64,000 nt of DNA from Novosphingobium sp. (GTDB taxonomy: Bacteria > Pseudomonadota > Alphaproteobacteria > Sphingomonadales > Sphingomonadaceae), in NCBI RefSeq assembly GCF_025351285.1, contig NZ_JANXWG010000105.1, positions 39,679-103,678 of the forward strand, written 5' to 3'. A program made the position numbers and the translations under genes. Positions 34,207-43,963 of the stretch are shown here, in pieces (within the stretch, counting starts at the first letter, position 1; every line of letters begins with the position of its first letter). A model generated the notes under the pieces. That model was not told where the DNA came from and searched no databases. It saw only the letters and a list, made by a program, of their open reading frames with translations.

Positions 34207-34366
34207 TCGCGCCGCCCGTCATCAAGGACGGCCAGGTCCCGAAGGGCGACAAGCTGATCGTCAACCGTCAGATCGGGTTTGGACCCCCAGGCTTGCCTCG
34301 ACAAGAACACTGCGCCCGGAAAACCCGGTTTCAGTTTTCCACCGCGAACCTGCCGTAGTCGGCCGG

Positions 34367-34828
34367 TTATCCGATTTCGAAGATTTTGTAGATGGGCCCG
34401 GACGGGGTCTGTTCGCCGGTGCCGACCGCGATAACGTTGTTCAGCCATGCGTAGCGATCATCGCCGCATTCGAACCTGGCTGCGATGGCCAGCGAATAAT
34501 CGTGTCGTTCGAGCAAAGCGCCCTTGGCGAACCGTGCCATTGCGTCGGGGCCAGCCAGGAAACGGCCCTGGTACGATGCATAGATCAAGGCACCGTCGTG
34601 CGTTTTCAGGGCCAGTCGCACATCGATGACCATCACTCCATCGGGGCGGTTGATCACCCAATCGGCGCCCGGCAGCACCGTGCCCGCAAGCCGCTCGCCC
34701 GAAAAGTGGCCGCCCGTGACCGGCGCGATGCGGCGCAGCCCGGCCGGGGTTCTGCCGATGACCAGCATCGACGCGAAGTCCACGTCGAGTGCCAGCGTCA
34801 TAAGGTGCTTGTGCGCAAGTTGATCCAT
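34367..34828 (-). CDS. DUF3237 family protein
   Basis: A 153-residue protein from the ATG at 34828, with CGGAG six bases upstream. It matches DUF3237: LMTLALDVD, RRIAPVTGGHFSGERLAGTVLPGADWVINRPDGVMVIDVRLALKTHDGALIYASYQGR, and YAWLNNVIAVGTGEQTPSGPIYKIFEI. The family forms a small beta-barrel, often lies among genes for aromatic or terpenoid breakdown, and has no proven reaction. It is divergent from the Rieske oxygenase gene, with only 49 bases between. Confidence 0.85.
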   Translation of the reverse strand: MDQLAHKHLMTLALDVDFASMLVIGRTPAGLRRIAPVTGGHFSGERLAGTVLPGADWVINRPDGVMVIDVRLALKTHDGALIYASYQGRFLAGPDAMARFAKGALLERHDYSLAIAARFECGDDRYAWLNNVIAVGTGEQTPSGPIYKIFEIG

Positions 34829-34877
34829 CGGCATCTCCGCTAGCAGCACGCCATCAGAGCCGCAAATGGAGAGACGC

Positions 34878-36236
34878 ATGGACATTACGGCCCGCCGCCC
34901 CGGACCTTCGGTTCAAGAGGTGTTCGCCGGTGACATCAATCCGGCACCGGATGTCCTGCGTGCAGAATCCCCGGCGCAGGGCCAAAGCTCGGCCGATGTC
35001 TCGGCCGAACGCTACTTTTCAAAGGACTGGCACGATCGGGAGGTCGAAAAGGTCTGGCGCAAATGCTGGCAACTCGCCGCACGCGTCGAGCACATCCCCA
35101 ACGTCGGCGATCACGTCGTGTATGACATCGTTCACGATTCGCTCATCGTCATCCGCACCGCGCCCGACGAAGTGCGCGCTTACGTCAATTCGTGCCTGCA
35201 CCGCGGCACGATGCTGCGCACGGAAGGAGGCTGCGTCAACCAGTTGCGCTGCCCGTTCCACGGCTGGACCTGGAAGCTCGATGGTACGCTGTCGATCATC
35301 CCCGGACAATGGGATTTCCCGCATGTAAACAAGGACGCGATGCGCCTGCCCGAAGCCAAAGTGGGGATCTGGGGCGGCTTCGTGTTCGTCAATTTCGATC
35401 CCGATTGCGAACCGCTCGAAAGCTATCTCGAAAACCTGCCCGAACACTTCGCGTCGTTCAACCTGGAGGACCGCTATGTTGCGGCGCATGTCGCCAAGAT
35501 CATGCCGTGCAACTGGAAGCTGGCGATGGAAGCCTTCGTCGAGGCGTACCATGTCAGCATCGCGCACCCGCAAGTGATGGGCTATTACGGCGATACCAAC
35601 ACGCAGTACGATGTGTGGCCCGAGGTGCGCCACGTCAGCCGCATGATAAGCGTTCAGGGCGTACCGTCACCGTCGCTGAAGGGCATTCCTGCCGAACGCA
35701 CGATCGAGGAAATGCGCCGCGACGTGCCGTTCTTCGCGGGCAGGCCGATTGTGGTGGGTGAGGGCGAAACCGCGCGCGGCAAGCTGGCTGAGCGCGCGCG
35801 AGAGAAGATTTCGCGCAGCATCGGGCGCGATATGTCCGCGCTTTCAGACAGTGAATCGCTCGACCTGATCGAATATACGCTATTCCCCAACATGGTGCCG
35901 TGGGGCGGCCAGGCCCTGCCGATCACTTATCGCTTCCGCCCCAATGGCGACGATCCCGAAAGCTCGATCATGGAGATCATGTTCCTGTTTTCCAAAGCGC
36001 CCGACGGATCGCACCCGGCGCCGGCAAAAATGACGATGCTCGGCCCCGACCAGAACTGGTCGGATGCGCCCGAGCTTGGTTCGGCCGCGATGGTGGCCGA
36101 TCAGGACACCGACAACCTCATGCGCATCCAAAAGGGCTTGCGTGCCTCACGCAAGCCGGGCGTAACGCTGGCGCGCTATCAGGAAAGCCGCATTCGCCAT
36201 TTTCACGAGACGCTCGATGCCTACTTGTCGGCGTGA
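34878..36236 (+). CDS. Rieske-type oxygenase, large (alpha) subunit
   Basis: A 452-residue protein; the ATG at 34878 has GGAGAG at good spacing, though an ATG at 34866 is in frame. The Rieske centre is CLHRG and CPFHGWTW (two Cys, two His). The mononuclear iron site is MEAFVEAYHVSIAHPQ with the two histidines, and a downstream Asp would complete the triad. It should hydroxylate an aromatic or other hydrophobic substrate, using electrons from a ferredoxin/reductase not encoded next to it. Its 3' end overlaps the convergent lyase gene by 16 bases. Confidence 0.9.
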   Translation: MDITARRPGPSVQEVFAGDINPAPDVLRAESPAQGQSSADVSAERYFSKDWHDREVEKVWRKCWQLAARVEHIPNVGDHVVYDIVHDSLIVIRTAPDEVRAYVNSCLHRGTMLRTEGGCVNQLRCPFHGWTWKLDGTLSIIPGQWDFPHVNKDAMRLPEAKVGIWGGFVFVNFDPDCEPLESYLENLPEHFASFNLEDRYVAAHVAKIMPCNWKLAMEAFVEAYHVSIAHPQVMGYYGDTNTQYDVWPEVRHVSRMISVQGVPSPSLKGIPAERTIEEMRRDVPFFAGRPIVVGEGETARGKLAERAREKISRSIGRDMSALSDSESLDLIEYTLFPNMVPWGGQALPITYRFRPNGDDPESSIMEIMFLFSKAPDGSHPAPAKMTMLGPDQNWSDAPELGSAAMVADQDTDNLMRIQKGLRASRKPGVTLARYQESRIRHFHETLDAYLSA

Positions 36237-37117
36237 TTCCGTGACTGCACATCGCCGGTCGCGCCCCACTTGCGTTCGAAGTCCCACACGTCTTCAAAGC
36301 CGATCAGCGAGCAGAACTCCTTGAAATTGAACATCGGCATGTCGGCGGGTTCGCCATCGCCGTCGCGTTTGAGCCGGACCAACGCCTGTTCGATCGACGC
36401 GGCGGAGATCAGGCTGGTGAGCGAAGGATAGATCGCGAACGCGTAGCCGATCCGGGCCAGCTCGCTCGCGCTGCACATCGGAGTCAGCCCGCCGTTGGCC
36501 ATGTTGGCCATCATCGGCTGGTCGAGCGCGGCGCAGGCCTGGCGCATCTCGTCGGTGCTGGTCAGCGCCTCGACGAACAGCACGTCGGCGCCGGCCTCGC
36601 CATACAGCCGTGCCCGTTCCAGCGCGCCGTCGAGCCCTTCGCTCTGCCGGGCATCGGTGCGCGCGATGATTACCGTATCCGGATTGCGCCGCGCATCGCA
36701 GGCGACGCGGATCTTCTCGGCCATGTCGCTGGCCGGGATCAGCCGCTTGTACGGTGTGTGGCCGCACTTTTTGGGGAATTCCTGGTCTTCGAGCTGGATC
36801 GCGGCAACGCCCGCGTCCTCGTAGCCGCGCACGGTGTGGTGCACGTTGAGCAGCCCGCCATAGCCGGTGTCGGCATCGGCGATGACAGTGGCGTTCGACG
36901 TCCGCACCAGCGTCGCCATGCGGTCGACCATCTGCGTGTAAGTCGCGATTCCGGCGTCGGGCAAGCCATAGGCCGATGCGGTCAGCCAATAGCCGGTGCC
37001 ATAGACCACGTCGAAGCCGACCTTGTTGGCGATCACCGCCGAAATCATGTCGTGAATGCCGGGCACGACGAAGAATTTCCCGTCGGCAAGTTTGCTGCGC
37101 AGCATCTGGTCAGCCAT
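36221..37117 (-). CDS. Isocitrate lyase/PEP mutase superfamily C-C lyase
   Basis: A 298-residue protein from the ATG at 37117. The blocks FFVVPGIHDMISAVIANKVGFDVVYGTGYW, VIADADTGYGGLLNVHHTVRGYEDAGVAAIQLEDQ, the active-site PKKCGH and VIIARTDARQSEGLDGALERARLYGEAGADVLFVE are those of 2-methylisocitrate lyase and 2,3-dimethylmalate lyase. KKCGH marks true lyases rather than PEP mutases. It should cleave a 2-hydroxy acid to pyruvate or another oxoacid plus a carboxylate. It is last in an operon with LeuCD-type genes, overlapping leuD by eight bases. Confidence 0.85.
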   Translation of the reverse strand: MADQMLRSKLADGKFFVVPGIHDMISAVIANKVGFDVVYGTGYWLTASAYGLPDAGIATYTQMVDRMATLVRTSNATVIADADTGYGGLLNVHHTVRGYEDAGVAAIQLEDQEFPKKCGHTPYKRLIPASDMAEKIRVACDARRNPDTVIIARTDARQSEGLDGALERARLYGEAGADVLFVEALTSTDEMRQACAALDQPMMANMANGGLTPMCSASELARIGYAFAIYPSLTSLISAASIEQALVRLKRDGDGEPADMPMFNFKEFCSLIGFEDVWDFERKWGATGDVQSRNHADK

Positions 37118-37730
37118 TCGTTTTGCTCCACAGCCAGGGTTGATCGGCGCGGCTTCTCGCCTCGAACGCGGCGATCGCATCACCTTGCGTCGCCAGGATC
37201 ATCGTCGGTTCGTCCCACCCGTTGAGCAGCGCGGCGCGGCTGTGCGGGGGAAACGCGAAGGCCAGTTCGCGCCCGCGCCCGTCGGTCACGATCTGGCTGT
37301 CGAGATCGACGGCGAGCACCCGGCCTGCCTCGGCGTCGGCCAGCAGCGATGCCACTTCGGCCTTGGGCAAAGTTACTGCCAGCACGCCGTTGCGCGCGCA
37401 GTTGGCCGCAAAGATCTCGCCGAAGCCGGGCGCGATCACGCAAGCCAGACCCAGGTCGATCAGCGCCCAGACGGCCTGTTCGCGGCTCGATCCGCACCCG
37501 AAATTGTCGCCCGCCACCAGGATCGCGGCGCCGGCAAAGCGCGGATCGTTGAACGGAAACCCGCCGATGGCCTTGCCGGCCGGATCGAAGCGGCGCTCGT
37601 AGAACGCATGTCGGCCCAGCCCCACCTTCTCGGTCTGGAGCAGGAAGCGCGCGGGCAGGATGATGTCGGTGTCGATGTTGGCATCGGGCATCGGCACCGC
37701 GACCGAGCGGACGGAGCGGAACGGGGTCAC
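37110..37730 (-). CDS. leuD: LeuD-type small subunit of a 3-isopropylmalate dehydratase family enzyme
   Basis: A 206-residue protein from a GTG overlapping the large-subunit stop (GTGA). It has the LeuD swivel domain: [48 protein letters not shown] and [24 protein letters not shown]. The partner is encoded directly upstream. Whether the pair makes leucine precursors or works in the surrounding catabolic operon on another alkylmalate cannot be decided from sequence; context favours the latter. Confidence 0.87.
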   Translation of the reverse strand: MTPFRSVRSVAVPMPDANIDTDIILPARFLLQTEKVGLGRHAFYERRFDPAGKAIGGFPFNDPRFAGAAILVAGDNFGCGSSREQAVWALIDLGLACVIAPGFGEIFAANCARNGVLAVTLPKAEVASLLADAEAGRVLAVDLDSQIVTDGRGRELAFAFPPHSRAALLNGWDEPTMILATQGDAIAAFEARSRADQPWLWSKTNG

Positions 37731-39106
37731 AACAGGCCTCGCACGTCGGTGATCCGGCCGGTCAGCGCGGCAGCGGCGGCCATCACCGGGCTCATAAGGT
37801 GGGTGCGCGCGCCGATCCCCTGCCGGCCTTCGAAGTTGCGGTTCGAGGTCGATGCGCAGCGCGCACCGGCTGGCAGCCGATCGTCGTTCATCGCCACGCA
37901 CAGCGAGCATCCGGCATCGCGCCATTCGAAGCCGGCGCGCAGGAAGATTTTGTGCAAACCCTCCGCTTCGGCCTGACGCTTGACCAGTCCCGAGCCGGGA
38001 ACCACCAGCGCCCGAACCCCGGCAGCGACCGAGCCGCCTCCGATCAGCCCGGCCGCCGCTCGCAAGTCCTCGATCCGGCCGTTGGTGCACGATCCGATGA
38101 ACACGTGGTCGATCGGCAGGCCCGCCAGCGCGCTTCCGGGTTCCAGCCCCATGTAGGCGATCGCCTTTGCCTCGCTTTCGCTCGCGGGTTGCGGGATGGT
38201 GCCGGTGACCGGCATGACCTGATCGGGGCTGGTTCCCCAACTGACTTGCGGTGCGATTTCGGCGGTGTCGACGGTGATCTCGCGGTCGAATACCGCATCC
38301 TCGTCGCTCGGCAGCCTGCGCCACCATGTTTTGGCCGCATCCCACGCGGCTCCCGCCGGCGCCAGCGGCCGCCCTTTGAGATAAGCAAATGTGGTGTCGT
38401 CGGGTGCGATCAGGCCGATCCGCGCGCCAGCCTCGATCGTCATGTTGGATAGCGTCATCCGCGCTTCCATCGACATCGCGCGCACCGCCGGCCCGGCAAA
38501 TTCGATCGCGTAACCGGCCGCGCCCGCCGCGCCGATCGATCCGATGATCGACAGGATCATGTCCTTCGATGTGATCCCCGCGCCCGGCGTGCCGTCCAGC
38601 GTGATCCGCAGCGTTTTCGCCCTCGTCTGGCGCAGCGTCTGGGTGGCCAGCACGCAGGCGATCTCGCTGGTGCCGATCCCGAAAGCGAGCGCCCCGAACG
38701 CGCCATGGGTGGCGGTGTGGCTATCGCCGCAGACCAGCGTGATGCCGGGCAGCGTGAACCCCTGTTCGGGCCCGATGACGTGGACGATCCCCTGCCGCTG
38801 ATCGTCGAGCGTGATGTTGCGAATGCCGAATTCGGCGCAATTGGCCGCCAGCAGCGCCACTTGCGCCCGCGCTTGCGGATCGGCGATGTCGGTCGCGCGG
38901 CCCAAGGTCGGCACCGCGTGGTCGGCCACCGCCAGGTGCGCGTCGACGCGGCGCAAGGCATGGCCGTTTTCGCGCAGCGCGGCGAAGGCTTGCGGGCTGC
39001 TGACTTCGTGCAGCAACTGCCGATCGATGTAGATCAGCGCGCCGCCATCATCGAATTGGGAAACGACATGTGCGTCCCACAGCTTGTCATAGAGGGTCCG
39101 GGCCAT
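37727..39106 (-). CDS. leuC: LeuC-type large subunit of a 3-isopropylmalate dehydratase family enzyme
   Basis: A 459-residue aconitase-family protein. It opens [14 protein letters not shown], with [24 protein letters not shown]. The 4Fe-4S ligands are in [13 protein letters not shown] and [11 protein letters not shown], and [10 protein letters not shown] is the substrate-site motif. It hydrates/dehydrates a 2- or 3-substituted malate. No leuA or leuB lies nearby; instead a CoA-transferase gene precedes it (89-base gap) and a KKCGH lyase follows, so a role on an alkylmaleate or alkylmalate, as for dimethylmaleate hydratase, is plausible. Confidence 0.88.
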   Translation of the reverse strand: MARTLYDKLWDAHVVSQFDDGGALIYIDRQLLHEVSSPQAFAALRENGHALRRVDAHLAVADHAVPTLGRATDIADPQARAQVALLAANCAEFGIRNITLDDQRQGIVHVIGPEQGFTLPGITLVCGDSHTATHGAFGALAFGIGTSEIACVLATQTLRQTRAKTLRITLDGTPGAGITSKDMILSIIGSIGAAGAAGYAIEFAGPAVRAMSMEARMTLSNMTIEAGARIGLIAPDDTTFAYLKGRPLAPAGAAWDAAKTWWRRLPSDEDAVFDREITVDTAEIAPQVSWGTSPDQVMPVTGTIPQPASESEAKAIAYMGLEPGSALAGLPIDHVFIGSCTNGRIEDLRAAAGLIGGGSVAAGVRALVVPGSGLVKRQAEAEGLHKIFLRAGFEWRDAGCSLCVAMNDDRLPAGARCASTSNRNFEGRQGIGARTHLMSPVMAAAAALTGRITDVRGLL

Positions 39107-39195
39107 CGGCCAGCCCTCGGATTGCGGCCGCGCTGAGGCAACCAGTAACCCGCGAATGTCCGAAGTCCGGGTATTCGCCAGTCGCTTCGGGTCGT

Positions 39196-40329
39196 TCAGC
39201 GCCCGAATTCCGCACGGATAGCATCGCCGTGCTGGTCGATGGACGGCACCGCGCCTTCCTCCAGAACGAGCCCGTGGCGTTCAACCGGCGCGGCAGGCAT
39301 GCTCACCACGCCGCTTGGGGTCTCGACCAAGACGCGGCGCAATTGCGGATGGGCGGACAAGTCGGCGACGTGGTTGAAATGCGCCCAGGCAATTCCGGCC
39401 TTGGTCAAAAGTGTGCTGGCCTGCGCCTCATCGAGCGAGCCCAGCGCGGCATGGATCGCGGCATCAAGTGCGCCGCGATTGCGTACCCGCGCGCTGTTAT
39501 CGGAAAAGCGAGGATCGGCGGCCAGGCCCGGCTCGCCCAGCACATCGGCGCAGAACCGCTGCCACTCGCGCTCGTTCTGGATGGCCAAGACGATTTGGCG
39601 GCCTCCCGCGACGGGATAGGCGCCGTAAGGTGCGATCGTGGCGTGGTGCAGGCCCGCGCGTTGCGGCGCGCGTCCAGCGTAATCGTGGTGCAGCAGCGGC
39701 ACTGCCATCCAGTCGGCGATCCCGTCGAACAGCGACACCGCCAGCCCCGCGCCTTCGCCAGTTCGCGCGCGCGCCAGCAGCGCCTCGAGGATCGCCGCGT
39801 GCGCATTCATGCCGCAGGCGATATCGGCCACCGACACCCCGACCCGGCCCGGTGCATCGATCCCGCCGGTGATCGAGGCGAGCCCGGTCTCGCACTGGAT
39901 CAGGAAATCGTAGACCTTCATGTCGCGGCCCGGCCCGCGTTCGCCATAGCCCGAGATATCGCACGTGATCAGGCGAGGGTGCCGCGCGCGCAATTCGGCC
40001 GATCCGAACCCCGCGCGCCTGGCCGCATCGGGCGCGAGATTCTGGATGAACACGTCGGCGCGCGCGATCATCGCGGCCAGCAGCGCGGCATCGGCAGGTT
40101 GCTTGATGTCGAGCGCCACCGATTGCTTGCCGCGATTGAGCCAGACGAAATAGGCGCTTTCGCCATGCACCACGGCGTCATAGCCGCGCGCGAAATCGCC
40201 TTCGGCGCGCTCGATCTTGATCACTCGCGCACCCGCCTGCGCCAGCTTGAGCGATGCCAGCGGCGCGGCCACCGCCTGTTCGAGCGATACCACCAGCAAT
40301 CCTTCAAGAGCTTTGGCTAACGCGCCCAT
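39196..40329 (-). CDS. Family III (CaiB/BaiF) CoA-transferase
   Basis: A 377-residue protein from the ATG at 40329. It opens [44 protein letters not shown], then [21 protein letters not shown]. The catalytic aspartate is in [21 protein letters not shown], and [21 protein letters not shown] follows. It transfers CoA between carboxylates. Its start overlaps the acyl-CoA dehydrogenase stop by one base (TGATG), so the two are coupled. Related enzymes act on succinyl, mesaconyl, citramalyl or itaconyl groups; the substrate here is unknown. Confidence 0.88.
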   Translation of the reverse strand: MGALAKALEGLLVVSLEQAVAAPLASLKLAQAGARVIKIERAEGDFARGYDAVVHGESAYFVWLNRGKQSVALDIKQPADAALLAAMIARADVFIQNLAPDAARRAGFGSAELRARHPRLITCDISGYGERGPGRDMKVYDFLIQCETGLASITGGIDAPGRVGVSVADIACGMNAHAAILEALLARARTGEGAGLAVSLFDGIADWMAVPLLHHDYAGRAPQRAGLHHATIAPYGAYPVAGGRQIVLAIQNEREWQRFCADVLGEPGLAADPRFSDNSARVRNRGALDAAIHAALGSLDEAQASTLLTKAGIAWAHFNHVADLSAHPQLRRVLVETPSGVVSMPAAPVERHGLVLEEGAVPSIDQHGDAIRAEFGR

Positions 40330-41489
40330 CAGAAGCTCTTGGGCAAGCCGAGCGCGTGTGTCGCGACGTGGCTCAGGATCAGGTTGGTCGAGATCGGGGC
40401 GACCTGGTAAAGCCGCGTCTCGCGGAACTTGCGCTCGATGTCGTATTCCTCCGCGAAGCCGAACCCGCCATGCGTTTGCACGCACATGTCGGCGGCTTGC
40501 CAACTGGCTTCGGATGCAAGCATCTTGGCCATGTTGGCTTCGGTCCCGCAAGCCTGCCCGCGATCGAACAACCGCGCCGCCTTGTCGACCATGCCCGCCG
40601 CCGCGGTCAACTGCACGTGCGCCCGCGCGATCGGAAACTGCACGCCCTGGTTTGCCCCGATCGGGCGGCCGAACACCGATCGATCGCGCGCATAGGCGCT
40701 GGCGCGATCGATGAAGAAGCGCCCGTCGCCGATACATTCGCTGGCGATCAGGATGCGTTCGGCGTTCATGCCATCCAGGATATAGCGAAAGCCCTTGCCC
40801 TCTTCGCCGATCAGATTTTCCGCCGGGACCACCAGATCGTCGAAGAACAGCTCGGTCGTCGCGTGGTTCAGCATTGTGCGGATCGGGCGAATGGTCAGGC
40901 CGTTGCCGACCGCGTCGCGCATGTCGACCAGCAGCACGCTCATGCCCTCGGACGGTTTCGCGCAGTCCTCGCGCGGGGTGGTGCGCACCAGCAGCACCAG
41001 CAGGTCCGAATGTTCGGCGCGGCTGATCCAGATTTTCTGGCCCGAAACCACGTAGCTGTCGCCATCACGCCGCGCGAAAGTGCGGACGCGGGTGGTGTCG
41101 GTGCCGCTGGTCGGTTCGGTCACGCCGAACGCCTGAAGCCGCAACGCGCCGCTGGCAACGGCGGGCAGGTAGCGGGCTTTCTGGTCTTCGCTGCCATGCT
41201 TGAGCAGCGTGCCCATCACGTACATCTGCGCATGGCAGGCGCCGCCGTTGCAACCCGAACGGTGGATTTCCTCGAGGATCGCGGTTGCTGCGCCCAACCC
41301 GAGGCCTGACCCGCCGTACTGTTCGGGCACCAGCACCGACAGCCAGCCGGCGCGGGTCAGGGCATCGACAAATTCGGTCGGGTAGGCGCGTGCCCGGTCC
41401 TTCTCCTGCCAGTACGATCCGGGGAAATCGGTGCAAAGCCGCGCGACGGCCTCGCGGATCTCGGCGAAATCGGTTTCGTCATCGAGCAT
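40329..41489 (-). CDS. Acyl-CoA dehydrogenase
   Basis: A 386-residue flavoprotein from the ATG at 41489. Recognisable blocks are LVPEQYGGSGLGLGAATAILEEIHRSG, LQAFGVTEPTSGTDTTRVRTFARRDGDSYVVSGQKIWISRAEHSDL, SVFGRPIGANQGVQFPIA and QTHGGFGFAEEYDIERKFRETRLYQVAPISTNLI. The usual Glu nucleophile position (YRDARLYxIYEGT in relatives) reads FRETRLYQVAPIST, so the catalytic base is not obvious, which points to a non-standard substrate or reaction. It is the first gene of the operon running to 36221. Confidence 0.87.
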   Translation of the reverse strand: MLDDETDFAEIREAVARLCTDFPGSYWQEKDRARAYPTEFVDALTRAGWLSVLVPEQYGGSGLGLGAATAILEEIHRSGCNGGACHAQMYVMGTLLKHGSEDQKARYLPAVASGALRLQAFGVTEPTSGTDTTRVRTFARRDGDSYVVSGQKIWISRAEHSDLLVLLVRTTPREDCAKPSEGMSVLLVDMRDAVGNGLTIRPIRTMLNHATTELFFDDLVVPAENLIGEEGKGFRYILDGMNAERILIASECIGDGRFFIDRASAYARDRSVFGRPIGANQGVQFPIARAHVQLTAAAGMVDKAARLFDRGQACGTEANMAKMLASEASWQAADMCVQTHGGFGFAEEYDIERKFRETRLYQVAPISTNLILSHVATHALGLPKSF

Positions 41490-41602
41490 GGGCGTCCCTT
41501 TCGCACTGTGCGCTACGCGGGGCGCGCGGCAATCGCCATTGCCGACATGGCAACGCGCCATGAGCAACCAGCAAGCCTGCGACGCTTGAACCGTGGGGCG
41601 CT

Positions 41603-41794
41603 GTGGCCGATGACACGGCGATGGACGACGATCGATTTTACGAGCCCGCGCTGGCGCAAGGCCTTGCCGTTGCGCTCGAACACTGCCCCGATGCGGTAGC
41701 CGCAGCGTTTGCGCTGGTCATCCGGCAACGCGCGATCCTTGGCGTCTGCACCGATCCCGCGATCGAGCCGTTCGTGCTGGACCCGGCGCGATGA
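41603..41794 (+). CDS. Small protein coupled to the amidase (possible AtzG-like subunit)
   Basis: A 63-residue frame from a GTG at 41603 (ATG at 41621 is the alternative). Its stop overlaps the amidase start in an ATGA junction. It is helical, and ends with IEPFVLDPAR, recalling the E-P-x-x-x-x-x-P end of AtzG-type proteins, the small partners of AtzE-family amidases. Similarity is weak and only the coupling is firm. No other family suggests itself. Confidence 0.5.
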   Translation: MADDTAMDDDRFYEPALAQGLAVALEHCPDAVAAAFALVIRQRAILGVCTDPAIEPFVLDPAR

Positions 41795-43143
41795 GCGAGG
41801 ATCATGCCTGGCTGGGGATCGGCCAACTTGCCAGCGCATTCCGCGAGGGGCGGTTTACGCCGACAGAGCACCTCGAACACCGGCTGGCGCGGATTGACTC
41901 GATCGACCCGCAGCTTTGCGCGTTTATCCGGCTGGACCGTGAGGGTGCGCGCCGCGCTGCCAGGGAGGCAGGCGCAAGGTTCGCGGCAGGCAAGCCGCGC
42001 GGCCCGCTCGACGGCGTGCCGATCGGCATCAAGGACGTGATCGATGTCGCCGGACTGCCGACCAACTGCCATTCGCGCCTGATGCCGGGCGGCCCGGCCA
42101 CAAAGGATGCCGCAGTCGTCGCCGCCTTGCGCGCGGGCGGCGCGGTGATCGTCGGCAAGCTGGCGACGCACGAATTCGCGATCGGCGGGCCATCATTCGA
42201 TCTGCCCTATCCGCCCGCGCGCAATCCGTGGAACTTCGATCACCACCCCGGCGGATCATCGTCGGGCGCGGGTGCAGCAGTCGCGGCCGGGCTGGTCTCG
42301 GGCGCAGTCGGCACCGACACCGCAGGATCGGTTCGCAATCCGGCGGGGGCGTGCGGCGTGGTCGGGCTCAAACCGACGCTGGGGGCGCTGTCCAGGGCGG
42401 GCGTGTTCCCGCTGGCGTGGAGCCTCGATCATGTCGGCGTACTGACGCGCAGCGTAGCCGATGCAAGGCTTTTGCATTGCGCGATGGGGGGCCATGCAAC
42501 CGCGTTGCACCGTGCGATCAAAGGGCTGCGGATCGGCTTTGTGCGCCATTTCCATAATCGCGACATGATCGCGGAGCCCGAAACCGCCGCGGCGCTCGAT
42601 CGGGTTGCCAGCGCGCTCGAAGCGGCTGGTGCGCAAGTCGTACCGGTCGAACTGCCCCCGCTCGACCTGTTCGCGACGATCAATCGCGTCATCCTTCAGG
42701 CCGAGGGCTTCGCGCTCCATGCCGCGAACTTGCGCGCTCGGCCGATGGATTTTGCGGCAACGACCCGCGCTGCGCTGCTGCCCGGCGCGTTCACAACGGC
42801 CGAAGATTACCTGACCGCGCAGCGGCGCCGGTCAGAGGTTTTTGCCGCGGTCGAGGCGGTGTTCGCGGCTGTCGACGTGCTGCTCTGCGCCAACAGCATG
42901 GAGCCGTCGTGCCGGATCGACGATCCCGCCGAGATCGCGCGCAGCTACATGCTCAACGCGCGCGCGCCGTTCAGCGTGACCGGGCATCCGGCATTGGCGA
43001 TGATGGCGGGGTTGTCAGCCATGGGCCTGCCGCTGTCGGTCCAGTTCGCAGGCCGATTACGTGATGAGGGAACGCTGTTGAGCGTCGCGGCTGCATGGGA
43101 AAGCGCGATGGGGCCGCTACCTCGTCCCCCAATTACCCGTTGA
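41791..43143 (+). CDS. Amidase signature enzyme
   Basis: A 450-residue amidase with the Ser-cisSer-Lys triad: Lys in GVPIGIKDVIDVAG, cis-Ser in HHPGGSSSGAGAAVAAGL and nucleophile Ser in GTDTAGSVRNPAGACGVVGLKPTLGALS. The usual GTDTGGSIR reads GTDTAGSVR. It hydrolyses an amide to acid plus ammonia or amine; the family does not reveal the substrate. It may work with the small coupled protein upstream. Its end overlaps the convergent alpha/beta hydrolase by 11 bases. Confidence 0.88.
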   Translation: MSEDHAWLGIGQLASAFREGRFTPTEHLEHRLARIDSIDPQLCAFIRLDREGARRAAREAGARFAAGKPRGPLDGVPIGIKDVIDVAGLPTNCHSRLMPGGPATKDAAVVAALRAGGAVIVGKLATHEFAIGGPSFDLPYPPARNPWNFDHHPGGSSSGAGAAVAAGLVSGAVGTDTAGSVRNPAGACGVVGLKPTLGALSRAGVFPLAWSLDHVGVLTRSVADARLLHCAMGGHATALHRAIKGLRIGFVRHFHNRDMIAEPETAAALDRVASALEAAGAQVVPVELPPLDLFATINRVILQAEGFALHAANLRARPMDFAATTRAALLPGAFTTAEDYLTAQRRRSEVFAAVEAVFAAVDVLLCANSMEPSCRIDDPAEIARSYMLNARAPFSVTGHPALAMMAGLSAMGLPLSVQFAGRLRDEGTLLSVAAAWESAMGPLPRPPITR

Positions 43144-43954
43144 TAAATGGCACGATTCTCTCTGTCGCAAGCTCGGGCTGTTCAAGCACCAGATAGTGCC
43201 CGCAGCCGGGCAGGACTTCCATCCGGCAATCGGGCAGGACCTTGGCGATGGTCGAAAATCCGCAACCGCTGGGCGCCGGATTGAACGGCGTCATGTTGTC
43301 CTCGGCACCCGCCAGCAGCAGCGTCGGCCCGGTTACCAGCGGCAGCAGCGGTTCGAGGTCGGTGCGTTCGATCGTCTCGGTGCCCGCAACAAAGGCTTCG
43401 GGCGCGGTCGCGTCGAACGCGACGTACATGTCCTCGAACTGGGCATTTGCGTCGGCCCGTTCGTAAAATTCGCGCGCGAAGCCGGCCACCGAGGTGAGGT
43501 CGGTAACCGCGGTCATTCCGCTGTCCAATGCCGCGCGTTTCCAGGTCTTGCGCATCATCCGTGCGGCCAGATCGTAGCGCGCGAGGAAGCAGCTCAGCAC
43601 CAGTCGGTCGATCACTTCGGGATGGCGCGCGGCCAGCGTCAAGCCGATCATCGCGCCGAACGAAGTGCCGTGGAGGTTGACCTTGTCGTACCCCGTGGCG
43701 CGGATGAATTCGTAAATGATCTCGGCAAAACCGTCCATCCCACCGGGGCGTGCGGTTCCGGTGCTTTCGCCATAGCCGGGCAAATCAAGATCGATCGTCT
43801 CGAAATGCTCGGCCATCAATGGTGTCATTCGGCCGAAATTGCGGTGCCCGAAGGCCGATCCGTGGAGGTGGAGCAGCGGTTTGCCCCCACTGCTGGCAGG
43901 GCCGGTCGTCTTGTACCAGAGCGTCTCGCCGCCGGGCAGTTTCACCAGGGTCAT
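43133..43954 (-). CDS. Alpha/beta hydrolase
   Basis: A 273-residue alpha/beta-hydrolase fold. The oxyanion loop is LHLHGSAFGHRNFG, the nucleophile elbow NLHGTSFGAMIGL (Ser), then the acid region LLLAGAEDNMTPF and histidine GCGHYLVLEQPE. The DLPGYGESTG segment after strand 4 is typical of C-C bond hydrolases and esterases alike. It is the last gene of the three-gene minus-strand set with the PrpD-like and EthD-like proteins, nine bases behind the former. Confidence 0.85.
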   Translation of the reverse strand: MTLVKLPGGETLWYKTTGPASSGGKPLLHLHGSAFGHRNFGRMTPLMAEHFETIDLDLPGYGESTGTARPGGMDGFAEIIYEFIRATGYDKVNLHGTSFGAMIGLTLAARHPEVIDRLVLSCFLARYDLAARMMRKTWKRAALDSGMTAVTDLTSVAGFAREFYERADANAQFEDMYVAFDATAPEAFVAGTETIERTDLEPLLPLVTGPTLLLAGAEDNMTPFNPAPSGCGFSTIAKVLPDCRMEVLPGCGHYLVLEQPELATERIVPFING

Positions 43955-43963
43955 CTTGGGCTC

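Noticed and set aside
34318..34340. Inverted repeat ggaaaac/gttttcc between the GH3 and DUF3237 genes as a terminator
   Set aside because: The stem is only partly GC-containing and no T tract follows on either strand.
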